A stretch of 29,040 bases of DNA from Nemertoderma westbladi (taxonomy: Eukaryota; Xenacoelomorpha; Nemertodermatida; Nemertodermatidae), in NCBI GenBank assembly GCA_032718475.1, contig JAUCBJ010006220.1:1-29040 (forward strand), written 5' to 3'. The translations under genes were made by a program, and so were the position numbers. Below the pieces are notes generated by a model. That model was not told the origin of the DNA, ran no database searches, and was given only the letters and a program-made list of their open reading frames with translations. Shown one piece after another: positions 10,134 through 19,310 of this stretch. Positions within the stretch are counted from its first letter, which is position 1, and each line of letters opens with the position of its first letter.

Positions 10134-10486
10134 TCTATTATGAAAGAAAATATATGACATTTTGTCGCCGAAAAAAGAAATATGGCTAAGGCAAAAAATA
10201 ATTATTTTTTCAAAAATATGTTCAAAATTCTAAGGTCAGGGATAATAGATCTGTGGGGATAATAGATAACTGCGTTGATTGGTGTGATTATACTAGATCA
10301 TGGGTGCAGTATAGACAGGTATTGGCTAATTCTTTTACCCATCTGATGAGGTGTTGGAGATTAGCAGCATGTGGTCTTCAGACACAGAAACGTAACCATA
10401 TTTTTGATAAATTAATTATTTTTTTGCCTTAGCTCTTTTTCTTTTTTGCGGCAACAAAATGCCATATATTTTCTTACATAATATAT
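10134..10486. mobile_element. Foldback (MITE-like) element with ~85-bp inverted repeats
   Basis: The left arm starts TTATGAAAGAAAATATATG and runs to about 10220. The right arm (about 10396-10486) is its reverse complement with few differences, sharing GAAAATATATG.CATTTTGT.GCCG and CTAAGGCAAAAAATAATTA. The outer ends are flanked by TA on both sides, which fits a TA target duplication of the Tc1/mariner type. No transposase is encoded between the arms. It lies just after the end of the 8378-10060 pseudogene. Confidence 0.7.
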
Positions 10487-10702
10487 GCTTAGTTTTGTGC
10501 AGTATACTACCGGTATCATTTAGTGTAAGACGGGTAGGTATAGGGTAGGGTTGTGATACACACCTGTGTGTTGAGCAGTTTATTACGTTTGGTTATTTTG
10601 TTTATTTTATGTTTATTTGATTTTGATGGCCCTAGTGGCTTTGTACTAATTTTGGGCTTATTAATGTCCTGATTCTATATTTTTTTGTAGTTTGTGGGTT
10701 AA

Positions 10703-10734
10703 GGGGGGGGGGAGGGGATATACCCCCCCCCCCC
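10703..10734. repeat. G-run/C-run hairpin (G10-A-G4 ... C12)
   Basis: Ten G, an A and four G are followed after ATATA by twelve C, giving a self-complementary structure. A similar arrangement recurs at 11572-11604. Confidence 0.85.
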
Positions 10735-10889
10735 TCAGGTAAAATTTTCAAATTGTTGTTTCTTTATTTCATCTAGAGCAGAATTTAATGAGGAATACAA
10801 ATCTGAAAACCGCTTAGTGAGACCTCTTTCAGTTCTCGAGTTATCACTGTTTTTCCGTATGACGGTCTGTCCGTCAAATTGTAAGAAAG

Positions 10890-10982
10890 ACAGAAGACTG
10901 ACAGACAGACAGATAGACTAGATTCTACCAAAAATTAAAACTGACATCGGAAATGAAATCAGCGACCGCAAAAAACCCCCGT
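10890..10982 (+). repeat. SINE-like module, copy 1 (GACAGACAGA start)
   Basis: The module begins with (GACA)n, GACAGACAGACAGATAGAC, continues through ATTAAAACTGACATCGGAAATG and ends in AAAAAACCCCC. Two related copies lie at about 11641 and 11803. No RNA polymerase III A or B box was recognised, so the SINE label is a guess from structure. Confidence 0.5.
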
Positions 10983-11193
10983 AATGAACATTTTAGCTCG
11001 TTGGTGTGCACCCTTCGTGCCAGAAATAATTAACCAACCAAAACACAGACAGCCAATTTTGGCGGGATGGTTTAAAATTTGAAGGGCATTTTCTCGGAAT
11101 GACATTTTTCATTTTCAAATTACTACTCCTCCGTCATTTTTTAACCAATTTTCTTCGTTTATGGCTCATTCGAACGAGCTTTGGAAGCTCTTT

Positions 11194-11333
11194 AAAAGTT
11201 ATCTTATGGAATTTTGATAAATATTACCATTTTTTCTAATTAGCCAATTTTAATTAAAAATATGATAATTAATTAATTAAATTAATTAATTAAAATAAAA
11301 GTGGCTAATTAAAAATTCTATAAGATAACTTTT
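11194..11333. repeat. 140-bp imperfect palindrome
   Basis: AAAAGTTATCTTATGGAATTTT at the left matches the reverse complement of AAAATTCTATAAGATAACTTTT at the right with one change. The inner parts (CTAATTAGCCA / TGGCTAATTA) pair as well, around a TTAATTAA-rich centre. It could be a small foldback element or a cruciform-forming site. Confidence 0.75.
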
Positions 11334-11437
11334 GTAGAGTCGATCACGCTGAGTCCAAAAAAGTTGGTTTCAAGAAATTTGGACCAAAATTGAGGGACTA
11401 GTAGCAATTTTAGTGAAATCTTTAATTCCGCCGCCAG

Positions 11438-11450
11438 CCGCTAGGGGGAG
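11438..11450 (+). promoter_or_regulatory. CTCF-core-like motif CCGCTAGGGGGAG
   Basis: This matches the CTCF core (CC-x-C-T-A-G-(A/G)-(G/T)-GGC) except at the last core base. It is one of several such motifs in the window. Binding is not shown by sequence alone. Confidence 0.3.
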
Positions 11451-11571
11451 ACTATAAATTTTCCAATTTTACTATAAAGGCTATTTGGCCTTCCATACAG
11501 TGGTTGACCATGACAAAATAGCAATATTATCATTTAACACTAATTGACAGCCATTTTAAAATAAGGTTCAT

Positions 11572-11604
11572 GGGGGGGGTAAACCCCCCCCCCCCCCCCC
11601 CCCC
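11572..11604. repeat. G8-TAAA-C21 hairpin
   Basis: Eight G, then TAAA, then 21 C. It is the same kind of structure as at 10703-10734 and sits upstream of the two further SINE-like modules. Confidence 0.9.
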
Positions 11605-11640
11605 TTAATTACTTTTAATACATAGAGACAAACAGACTTG

Positions 11641-11945
11641 CAGACATACATAGAGACATAAAGTCTAGATATCATCAAAAATATATACATGGATCCGAAA
11701 TGGTTTCCTGAAATGGAAAACCTCCATAGCCATATTTTTGTTAAGTTATATGCCTTTCTTCATTCTTTAACAGACATACATACACACAGACGGACTGACT
11801 TTCAGACATACATAGAAACAATTCAATGCTGTTAAAAACAAAACCTGACATGGAAAATGAATTCGCCGACATGGAAAACCCAATGGCCATATTTTGTAAA
11901 GTTAAATGATTGTTTTTATTTTTTGACAGACATGCATACATACAA
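11641..11945 (+). repeat. Two tandem ~162-bp SINE-like modules
   Basis: CAGACATACATAGAGACA at 11641 and CAGACATACATAGAAACA at 11803 are 162 bases apart. Both are followed by an AAAA-rich stretch, CATGGA..CGAAATGG / GACATGGAAAAC, then CCATA.CCATATTTT.GT(A/T)AAGTTA. Copy 2 also matches the module at 10890. The order suggests local duplication of a dispersed repeat. Confidence 0.65.
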
Positions 11946-12433
11946 ATTTCTGAAATCTCTGAAGCATATATAATAATCGACTGATGGCCAATATCAGAGG
12001 GGCCCATTCTACCATCTGAAAATTCGCTGCAGCAATTCAGAGAGAAGAAGCATTGGCACTCCTTGAGATCAAAAAAACTTATGGCTGGAATCTCTGCCCT
12101 AAAGAAGAAGGTATACCAGGACAGGGGTGTCATGATCCATAAGGTCTGCAAGTCATTCGATGGCAATAGAATCAAGTTCCTTCGAGAAATTGCATATATT
12201 ATTGAGTCCTAATTATCACGCCAACCCAGTATAGATATTTTGTATTATAAAACTAATGAAAACTTTGTAATCTATTTATTTGCAATTATAATATCTATAA
12301 TAATAATAATAATAACTGTAATATATGTATAAATATGTAATATATTTGCAATTATAATATCTATACATGTATATAATACAGTAATAATAACTTTATTGAT
12401 CTCCAGGAATTGCAATTAATTAATTTTATTTAT
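11946..12433. other. Intergenic, no gene recognised
   Basis: One reverse frame (11741-12175) is open but overlaps the SINE-like module and shows no recognisable motif. A forward stretch near 12020-12120 reads EEALALLEIKKTYGWNLCPKEE between stops and may be an unidentified relic. An (AAT)n tract lies at 12296-12316. Confidence 0.4.
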
Positions 12434-12439
12434 TTGGAT

Positions 12440-12560
12440 CCAGACAATTCGACCCGGACAATTCCGACCTAGGACAATTATGAACCGGAGAATTCCTACC
12501 CATGAAAATTTAATTTGGTCTTTGAATGGGTCGGAATTGTCTGGGTCGGAATTGTCCTAG
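12440..12560. repeat. Inverted 15-bp minisatellite (GACAATTCCGACC family)
   Basis: The left arm has ACAATTCGACCCG and ACAATTCCGACC (12440-12480). The right arm (12527-12560) has the complementary GGGTCGGAATTGTC twice, 15 bases apart. The arms form an inverted repeat around an AT-rich loop. The unit GGAATTGTCTGGGTC resembles the 15-bp unit at 18631-18753. Confidence 0.75.
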
Positions 12561-13440
12561 CTTCGCCATATCACACTACCATATAAAACAATTTCAATTC
12601 TGTACCTATATACCACTTATTTAATGCTGGCAAACTGGGTAGGTATGGCAAAAATAAATATCATGGAAATACTAAATAATTCATTCTTGTAAAATGAATA
12701 TACTTCGTGTAACAAAGAAGAAGCGAATATGATAAAGCCCTATATATATGGCTTCATAATGGAAAGGAATGTTTATGAACCTTAGATGGCTTATTAGGAG
12801 AAAACAAATTGTTATATTACTGTTGGTATGGTTGGTATGGAAAGGTAATTGACGATCATGATGGTGAACCTGTCACCACTGAAGAGTTAATTGAAGGAAG
12901 CTTTATGAACAATATTAATCAGTGACATTTATGAAGATGATTATAGTCCTAAGATGGTCGAAATGACAGGAGGCATTACTTACTTATCATACATTATATA
13001 CTGAAAATAAAATCATGATCCTCATTGTTCAGGGAAAGTCATATGTTGCATGATACGGTCATGCAATATCATAGTGATGTCATGTTAAGTTCACTGATAT
13101 AATTCATTAGTAGTCCTGATATGCATATGCCAGTCTGTATAGCAGTTTATACAAAAAGTTTAACTTTACATTCTGCATTCGTTGGACACCAGTTAGAAAA
13201 GCTAGTCCTCCATGCAGCATAAAGGTGCCACCTGTGTCTCTGTTATAGACCATCTTCTAACAGAAAAAGCTGGTCCTGCAACTAGAACCATCTTCGTTCT
13301 GGAAAGGGACATCCTTGGTCATGGGTTAAGGATATATAAACTCGTATGCAGAGGTATGTGGCCTGACCAGGCAGATGGTAATCTACCAATGGCTGATCAG
13401 GAGTAGAGTGCTCTCATCCAATTTGCCCTTAAACATACTA
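12561..13440. other. Intergenic, no gene recognised
   Basis: Stops occur in all frames apart from short chance openings. A 28-base hairpin (ATGTTGCATGAT...GTCATGCAATAT) lies at about 13042-13071. Possible coding remnants near 12720-12960 carry no motif I recognise. Confidence 0.4.
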
Positions 13441-13443
13441 CTG

Positions 13444-13470
13444 TACAGTAGTAGGGGGCCTACTGTACGA
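13444..13470. promoter_or_regulatory. Hairpin GTACAGTAG ... CTACTGTAC upstream of the DUF6589-like gene
   Basis: Nine-base arms flank TAGGGGGC, about 230 bases upstream of the start codon at 13702. A GC-rich patch follows (13490-13525). Between it and the start, GAACTTTTATTGCTGT occurs twice, at about 13614 and 13638. Whether any of this acts as promoter is unknown. Confidence 0.3.
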
Positions 13471-13701
13471 CGCTGGGTTCCACAGTTCCCGCCTGCGCCC
13501 GGCAGTCCAGGCTCGGGGGTAGTGTGTGTATTGTGTACCCATACCGCTTGCTTACTGTTTTATAACTTATTGAGAGTAGGCCTAAATCTAATGTTTTAAT
13601 TTGTCTTTACTGAACTTTTATTGCTGTGTTGGTTGTGAACTTTTATTGCTGTATTGTTGTGGACTTTTATACCTTTTTGTAGTGAAGTGAATAGTGGAAC
13701 C

Positions 13702-16468
13702 ATGGATAATGGGAGTAAATTCAACAGGAGAATGTGTTCGGCTAGGTGTCACAGCGAGGAACGACCATATGGAAGGATGTATTCCACATCTGGGAAACAA
13801 CTCAAACGTTCATTAGTTAGAGAGATGACTGATATTGGTTTGCTCCCAAATCGTGCAGCATATGTGTGCGATGGATGCGTTTCACTGCATTTGGCAGCAT
13901 TGGTAAGAATTATTGTTAATCATGATCAGGCGAATAATTCTTCAAGCGAGACTAAACTGCAAGAGGATGAAAACCCGGCTCCAAATGCGACATACACCAT
14001 GGCCGCTTCTGTTGAAGATAGTTTCGAAATCGACCTCGCTGCTTCTTTACGACGCGATGCTGCTATTCTCGCATCCACTTCGCAACATATAAATACTCTG
14101 GATGACTTGACAGATTATGATCCTGAAGAATTAATCCATCAAGGGAAACTTAGAGATTTTTTGTTTAAATTATGCGGAGTCTACGTGAGCCAAACAACGA
14201 GCTTCAGCTGTGGTAATTCACAAGACATCCGTTTGAGAATAATAGCGGTAAAGATATATGAGTTGCTTCTGACATCAACTAATAAACGCTACTGTGGCAA
14301 AGAAGCCACTTTAGAGAGTATTGCCTGTTATTCTGTTGATAATTCGAAATTGTCTCAAGAAGTACAAGGCAATTCATTAGCCCACCCAAGTTACAAGAAA
14401 ATTATTCAGCTCCTTAAAACTTCATCATCTTTAGACTCTAAATTTTCGAAATCCGGTGATACTCTTGTAGTGGGCGATAGCAACCAGTTTGTTGGGAAAA
14501 CATACCATGTTTATACACAAGGAGCGCAACCTGTAACCAAGGTCTGCTCAGTGGTGTCAATGGTGCAGCGTCTCAGCACCCTTCAATATGAGTCACTTAA
14601 TTACATAACTCTTCAGAATGACGAAATTAATAAATCTGTTTCAAATCTGTTTTCCCGATATAAGTTATTTAAGCAACTTACAGGGTGCTACATTATTGGA
14701 GAATTGAGTGCTCTAAAGAAGAACAACAGCTTTTTATTTAATGATAAATCATATTCAAAGTTACTGGAGTTTGCCATAGAACGAAAAGTACTGGATCATC
14801 ATAAGTGTGAAATTCATTTCTCCGATATTATTGTTCACGAACCTTTAGCCGAAGATCCTGGGAGTGCTGCGGCTGTCAAAAGGATGGCAGATACCATTGT
14901 AAATATGGCCGAAGGTTCGAAGCGGAAATGTGTTGCTCTGGGAATGAATGGTCTCCCATCATCACTGATGTTAACGACATTAGCTGATAATCCAAACTGG
15001 GTGGAGAGCCTGCTTCTTATACCAGGTTATGCACATATGGAACATACGATGCTAAAGGCTGTTATATCGGCGGGTTGGGAACTACTGTTTAGAGATTTTG
15101 CCCATCTTAACGGTTTCAATACTGAGAAGGCATTGCAGTATTTTAAGGATGCTAAGGACCACCACAAGGCCTGGGAATCTGTCGTGATTGTTCTCACTGG
15201 CGTTGTCGATTCTGTTCTCGAGTTATTCTTAGAGAATCTGTAGGAAATAACTCAGGAAGATGACATTATTACAAAACTGAAGACATATATGGGGGAAACT
15301 AAAAATGAGGCATTAGTTGCAACATTCGATTTTGCAGTAACGTTTTTGCTGTCTGCCGCTGTTATGCGCATAGGTAAGTAATTTATAATGTTGTATTAAA
15401 TTGTAAATGAATTGTAATGTTGAATTAAATTTCAAAGTAATTTTCATGACATTAATTTTTTATACTAGGTAGTTTTGGCTAATATTTTCAAAAAAGTCTA
15501 ATTTTTTAACCATAACCACCACTTAAATAATTATTATGCGTGTGAGCGTGTGTAGGTGAATCCGGGGGGTGTGGAGGGGGGGGAGGGGGAGAGCGCCCAC
15601 GCTCTGAAATATTTGACAATTTCAGTGTACTTATAATATCAGAATATGTAAAAAAGCAAAAGGTCAATTTCAAATTTAAACAAAACCACTAATAAATCAT
15701 GAAACAACCCTAGTTACAAGGATACTGGATACATTCCAGAAAATGTTCCACAATGTGGTGTTTTTATTAAATAGAATAAACTAGCGGTGCAAACTAGTGT
15801 TTAAACGGGATCAGACTTTTCGGGATCGGGACCGGGATTATATTTCCTGCATGTGTTTTTACTTTATTATTATGTTATTGTTATTAGGAATCCGACGAAA
15901 CCACCCTGATCTTGTCATTGCTGCCATCGTCAAGTTCGGAGCGCTTTTTTACACGAGAGGACACGTGCATTACCAGAAAATTTGCGCCTATTTTCTATCC
16001 CAACTTCTACGCTTGGAACCGAATGTTTTATCATATTTTATATGCCATATTAGCTTCAAACGCAAATTAACATCTTCTAATGGAGAAGCTGCGGATTATG
16101 TGTTAGAAGGGGTCCATAAAATGATGAAATCATTTCATCCGTCGGGGGTTCCTAGAGATATGGATCGGTGGAGACAGTTATATGGGCTAGTTGGTGATGT
16201 TTCTGATTTAAGGAATACGTTATTTAAATATTCGCCCCAGAATACTTTACTAAATAATACCGATAACTTCCATGGTGAAAAAGAATCCACGTCAGCGGAA
16301 CAACAAATGGGCGAATGTTTGATAAATTGGAAGAAGTGGTTCAGCACCTCCGTAGCTTGTACAGCAATTGAGAACCACAGAAATAAACTGTCAACCAAGT
16401 TTGGAAAACTTGAATCAATTGTGAAACTTTTTCTCCCGATTATGGGGTATATTCGAACGAAAAAGTAA
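13702..16468 (+). pseudogene. DUF6589-like protein, two exons, one in-frame TAG
   Basis: Exon 1 begins at an ATG in strong Kozak context (ACCATGG) and runs to a donor AG|GTAAGT at 15373/15374. Exon 2 starts after TTATTAG at 15888 and ends at a TAA at 16466-16468. The splice restores one continuous frame of about 750 codons (phase 1), interrupted only by a TAG at 15241-15243 (codon 514). The N-terminus has a zinc-ribbon-like C-x3-C ... C-x2-C (residues about 12-16 and 55-58). The middle has LGMNGLPSS and IPGYAHMEHTMLKA, then FNTEKALQYFKDAKDHHKAWES. Exon 2 has LFYTRGHVHYQK, GEAADYVLEGVHK and SFHPSGVPRDMDRW. This order resembles the metazoan and fungal DUF6589 family, which is often repeated and probably transposon-linked. 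No reaction is known for the family. One stop in 750 codons means recent loss, readthrough or sequence error. Confidence 0.65.
15374..15887 (+). other. Intron of the DUF6589-like gene
   Basis: GT-AG intron of 514 bases, with donor GTAAGT and acceptor TTATTGTTATTAG. Joining the two exons keeps both frames in register, which is the main evidence for it. It contains a purine-rich tract (GGTGTGGAGGGGGGGGAGGG) near 15570. Confidence 0.75.
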
Positions 16469-16579
16469 TAATTTAAGAATAATAATGTTAATATTAATAT
16501 ATTTTAATGTTTAAGATAAACATATTTCCATGTAAACATGTTTCATATTTCCAAAAAGTTAAGTGTAATTACGTTTTAT

Positions 16580-16585
16580 AATAAA
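16580..16585 (+). promoter_or_regulatory. AATAAA polyadenylation signal for the forward gene
   Basis: AATAAA lies 112 bases after the TAA that ends exon 2, in TTTATAATAAATCTCG, followed at some distance by T/G-rich sequence. Confidence 0.5.
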
Positions 16586-16837
16586 TCTCGGGGTCGCCTC
16601 TAGGCCTGAAATTTAAAACACAAATATCGTGTTAAACGTAATATCCTTTCCTCTCTTCTTTGATTTATTCTTGCGGTTTGGTTAAATTTCTTAAATACCG
16701 ATTTTGTGATAGAATTGCTCAATTTTAATCTGTCAATCTGTGTATAGAATGCGTTATGCACATAGTAATTCGGACATGTGTATCAAATTTAATTTATATT
16801 TGGTTATGTACACATCCACCATATATTAGTAATAATT

Positions 16838-17097
16838 ATAGTTCATTATAGTTCACATAATTAATATGCATAGTAGAGTTAATATGCATAATTAATATGC
16901 ATATAGTTCATAATTGGTAATTAATATGCATTGTTCATAATAATTGGTACAATGGTAAATTACAATTGTACCAATTATTATTATTAATATATAGTATTAA
17001 TATTATTACACTGGTAATTAATATGCATAGTTTATAATAATTGGTACAATGGTAATTAATATGCATAGTTCATAATTGGTAATTAATAATTATAGTT
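16838..17097. repeat. TTAATATGCAT motif array with central 41-bp palindrome
   Basis: TAATATGCAT occurs about seven times between 16860 and 17066, alternating with TAGTTCATAATTGGTA and AATAATTGGTACAATGG. The segment AATAATTGGTACAATGG...ACAATTGTACCAATTATT at about 16936-16981 is a near-perfect palindrome. The array lies between the 3' ends of the two convergent genes. Confidence 0.75.
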
Positions 17098-17877
17098 CAC
17101 AATCATATCTTGGTATCGTTTATTTTTTTCTTTCACCCCTGCTGGGTTCGCGGCTGACTGTCTTCCCAACAGTTCAGTTTCTGCATCCCTCACTCTGAGC
17201 CACCTGCTTCTTAGCTTCTTTGCAGCGTCGAGTGGTAATTTGTCGTTCTCCAAGCGTGAGGCTACACAAAGCTGGCAAAACCACTCAAGCTGTTCTAACC
17301 AAGTGGCTTCACTCTCAGCGCCTGGGGTTGTCTTCAAATTTCCAATTCCAGCGCAAACCTTATGTGCCCAGACATTGCAAGTATCTCCGCAACAGCCAAT
17401 CCAAATTGGCAACAGCACCTTCTTTGCTTTGGGGAATCTAAAATCTTCCTCACTGCCATAAACCACATCACAGAATGAGCTTACATTTTCACTCGCCAGC
17501 GTCAACCGTTTGTTCAATTTCGGTTTTCTAGGTGAAAAATTGAGTCCGATTTAATCCATATTGTCCGCCTTGGTGGTAAGGCGAACAACGGTGGTGTTTG
17601 GTGTTAGGGTGGAGTTGTTAGACTCATCGCGACCGCCATTTCCAGTAATTGACTCAACTGATTTTAATACTGACTTTACACCGTGCTCCTTCACGGCTGC
17701 CGCCAAAGGTTCAAAATCAGTTCCACAGTTGTAAACTCTATCATTCATATTCCCTGAATGAATCATCGCTATTACACTTTCCCCAGTCTTTACGAAATGA
17801 TTGCCGCACAGATTTGCGAACATGCGAAATTCTTTCTGTAATTCCTTCCTTTTTTTAATAAAAATTGTACGTAACAT
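17083..17877 (-). pseudogene. PHD-finger-like protein, one in-frame TAA, convergent partner
   Basis: On the reverse strand a single frame runs from ATG at 17877 to a stop at 17083, about 264 codons, broken only by TAA at 17548-17550; the two halves are in the same frame. The first half is basic then Ser/Thr-rich (RKELQKEFRMFANLCGNHF near the start). The second half has a PHD-type zinc pattern: one cysteine at SSFCDVVYG, then GCCGDTCNVWAHKVC (C-x3-C-x4-H-x2-C) and WFCQLC (C-x2-C with the usual Trp). The second cysteine of the first pair seems lost (Val). PHD fingers usually read histone tails. Its 3' end faces the DUF6589-like gene. It could be the second gene of one element. The start could also lie in an unseen upstream exon. 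Confidence 0.5.
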
Positions 17878-18600
17878 CTTGGAGTGGATACTAGCAATTT
17901 TCTTCCCTAGCTGCTAGCAAACCCCCGCTTCTTTTGTTGGGGGCTGCCGCAGCCAAACCCCGGCATTTTCCTGTGCCCGTCGTGGTGAAAGACTTTGAGA
18001 CCGTTTTGAAATAATCAATTCATGTTTGTATCATCAGATAATAAATTGACTAAGTAGGAGTAGGAGTACTAAAGTACGAGCTGTATTGAATGTTAACCAA
18101 ATTAATATATAAATTACAACAATATTATATGATTCAACAAAATCCTATTAAAAATATTGCAAGTAACCAGGAAATTTAACATGTAGTGTGTATAATATCT
18201 ATATATTATATAGTACGTATAGTAATATGTATATCAATATGAAATGATGAACACAGAATACAGGTCGACGCATGTCAATTTTACCCTGGAGAGCTATAAT
18301 TTTGATTGCAAATAAAATATTCATCCCCATCTGCTACAATTTGAAGAAGACTATTACATAATAATACCTATAATTAAAACAATTAATTTATAATTCTATA
18401 GTTAATAAAAACAGTATATCATTCGGGGAATGGAATTTTAGGTCATCTAATTAATTGTTGAAAGATTAGCAAACAATACGATGTAATTGCATTGATAAAA
18501 CCCATAAATAAATTTTGGATATAAAATGTAAAATCGGGATGCAAAAGATCATTGGGGTGATACAAGCGGTCCGTTTACCTTACAAAATGAAAAATACGAA
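17878..18600. other. Intergenic, mostly AT-rich
   Basis: A GC-rich hairpin (GGCTGCCGCAGCC inside GGGG...CCCC) lies at about 17938-17962, just upstream of the reverse-strand PHD frame, and could belong to its promoter or to an element end. The rest is AT-rich with no gene seen. Confidence 0.4.
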
Positions 18601-18620
18601 TGTGCGAAGTTAAGAACAGT

Positions 18621-18753
18621 CGGGGGGGGGGGAATTGTCTGGGGGGGAAGTGTCTGGGGGGGAAGTGTCCGGGGGGGAAGTGTCCTACTTGAGCGGGGGG
18701 AACTGTCCGGGGGGTGAAGTGTCCGGGGGGGAAGTGTCCGGGGGGAAGTGTCC
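18621..18753. repeat. 15-bp G-rich minisatellite (GGAAGTGTCCGGGGG)
   Basis: About eight copies of a 15-16-base unit run from GGAATTGTCTGGGGG (first copy, 18631) to GGGGAAGTGTCCG (last). G-tracts of 5-10 bases separate AAGTGTCC or AACTGTCC cores. The reverse strand gives a Pro/Thr/Leu repeat frame, which is a by-product. Confidence 0.9.
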
Positions 18754-18764
18754 GAACACCAGCC

Positions 18765-18870
18765 AGTTGATATCCAGACCAGCCAGGTGCGGGCTGGTGT
18801 TTCTATGAACTGGCTGGAAAAAAGTGAGATTTCATCTGGCTGCACAAAACCTCTAACTGGCTGACTGTAC
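18765..18870. repeat. Cluster of ACTGGCTG / ACCAGCC motifs with hairpin
   Basis: ACCAGCC and its complement GGCTGGT face each other around AGGTGCG (18778-18799). Three further AACTGGCTG or TCTGGCTG copies follow by 18866. It directly adjoins the 15-bp minisatellite. Confidence 0.55.
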
Positions 18871-19007
18871 CTTACTGATCTGCAGGCCTCTGCTGGGGTG
18901 TGGGAATCGCAAATTTAACAAACAGGCAATTCAAACACCGAAAGATCAGAAGTAGCTTACTTCTGACTTCTGTAGGACTACTGGTCTGCTGCTCTGATTT
19001 AGATCTT

Positions 19008-19310
19008 TCCGAACTTAGGTCCTATCTGGGTGAACTTAAATCCTAGCAAGGGAACTTATATCCTAACTAGGTGAACTTAGATCCTAACTAGGTTCACTTA
19101 GATCCTAACTAGGTGAACTTGATCCTAACTAGGTGAACTTAGATCCCAATTTATGCTATTAAAAGCCTTTGGTAATCATCATGCTAGTCGCAAAGCGAAC
19201 TTAGATCCCACGTTGAAAGCAAAGCGTACTTTGATCTTAGGTAGACTTAGATCCCAATTTAAACAATTTCCTTAGCACACGCTAGAGGAGAAGCGAACTT
19301 AGATCCCACG
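19008..19310. repeat. ~21-bp minisatellite (GGTGAACTTAGATCCTAACTA), then dispersed core copies
   Basis: From 19009 to 19147 the unit GGTGAACTTAGATCCTAACTA recurs about seven times with small changes, one copy reading GGTTCACTTAGATCC. Beyond it, the core GAACTTAGATCCCA reappears at about 19198 and 19295 (each followed by CGT) and ACTTAGATCCCAATTTA at about 19246, now 45-60 bases apart. Confidence 0.85.

Noticed and set aside
11741-12175. Reverse 144-codon frame
   Set aside because: It runs through two SINE-like modules and has no recognisable domain.
13212-13599. Short forward frames upstream of the DUF6589-like gene as an extra exon
   Set aside because: No motif, no supported splice to 13702, and the ATG at 13702 has a strong Kozak context by itself.
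13440-17965. Terminal inverted repeats around the DUF6589/PHD pair
   Set aside because: GC-rich hairpins occur on both sides (13444-13525 and 17938-17962), but I could not align them as inverted copies.
18549-18845. Reverse Pro/Thr/Leu repeat protein
   Set aside because: It is the complement of the G-rich 15-bp minisatellite.
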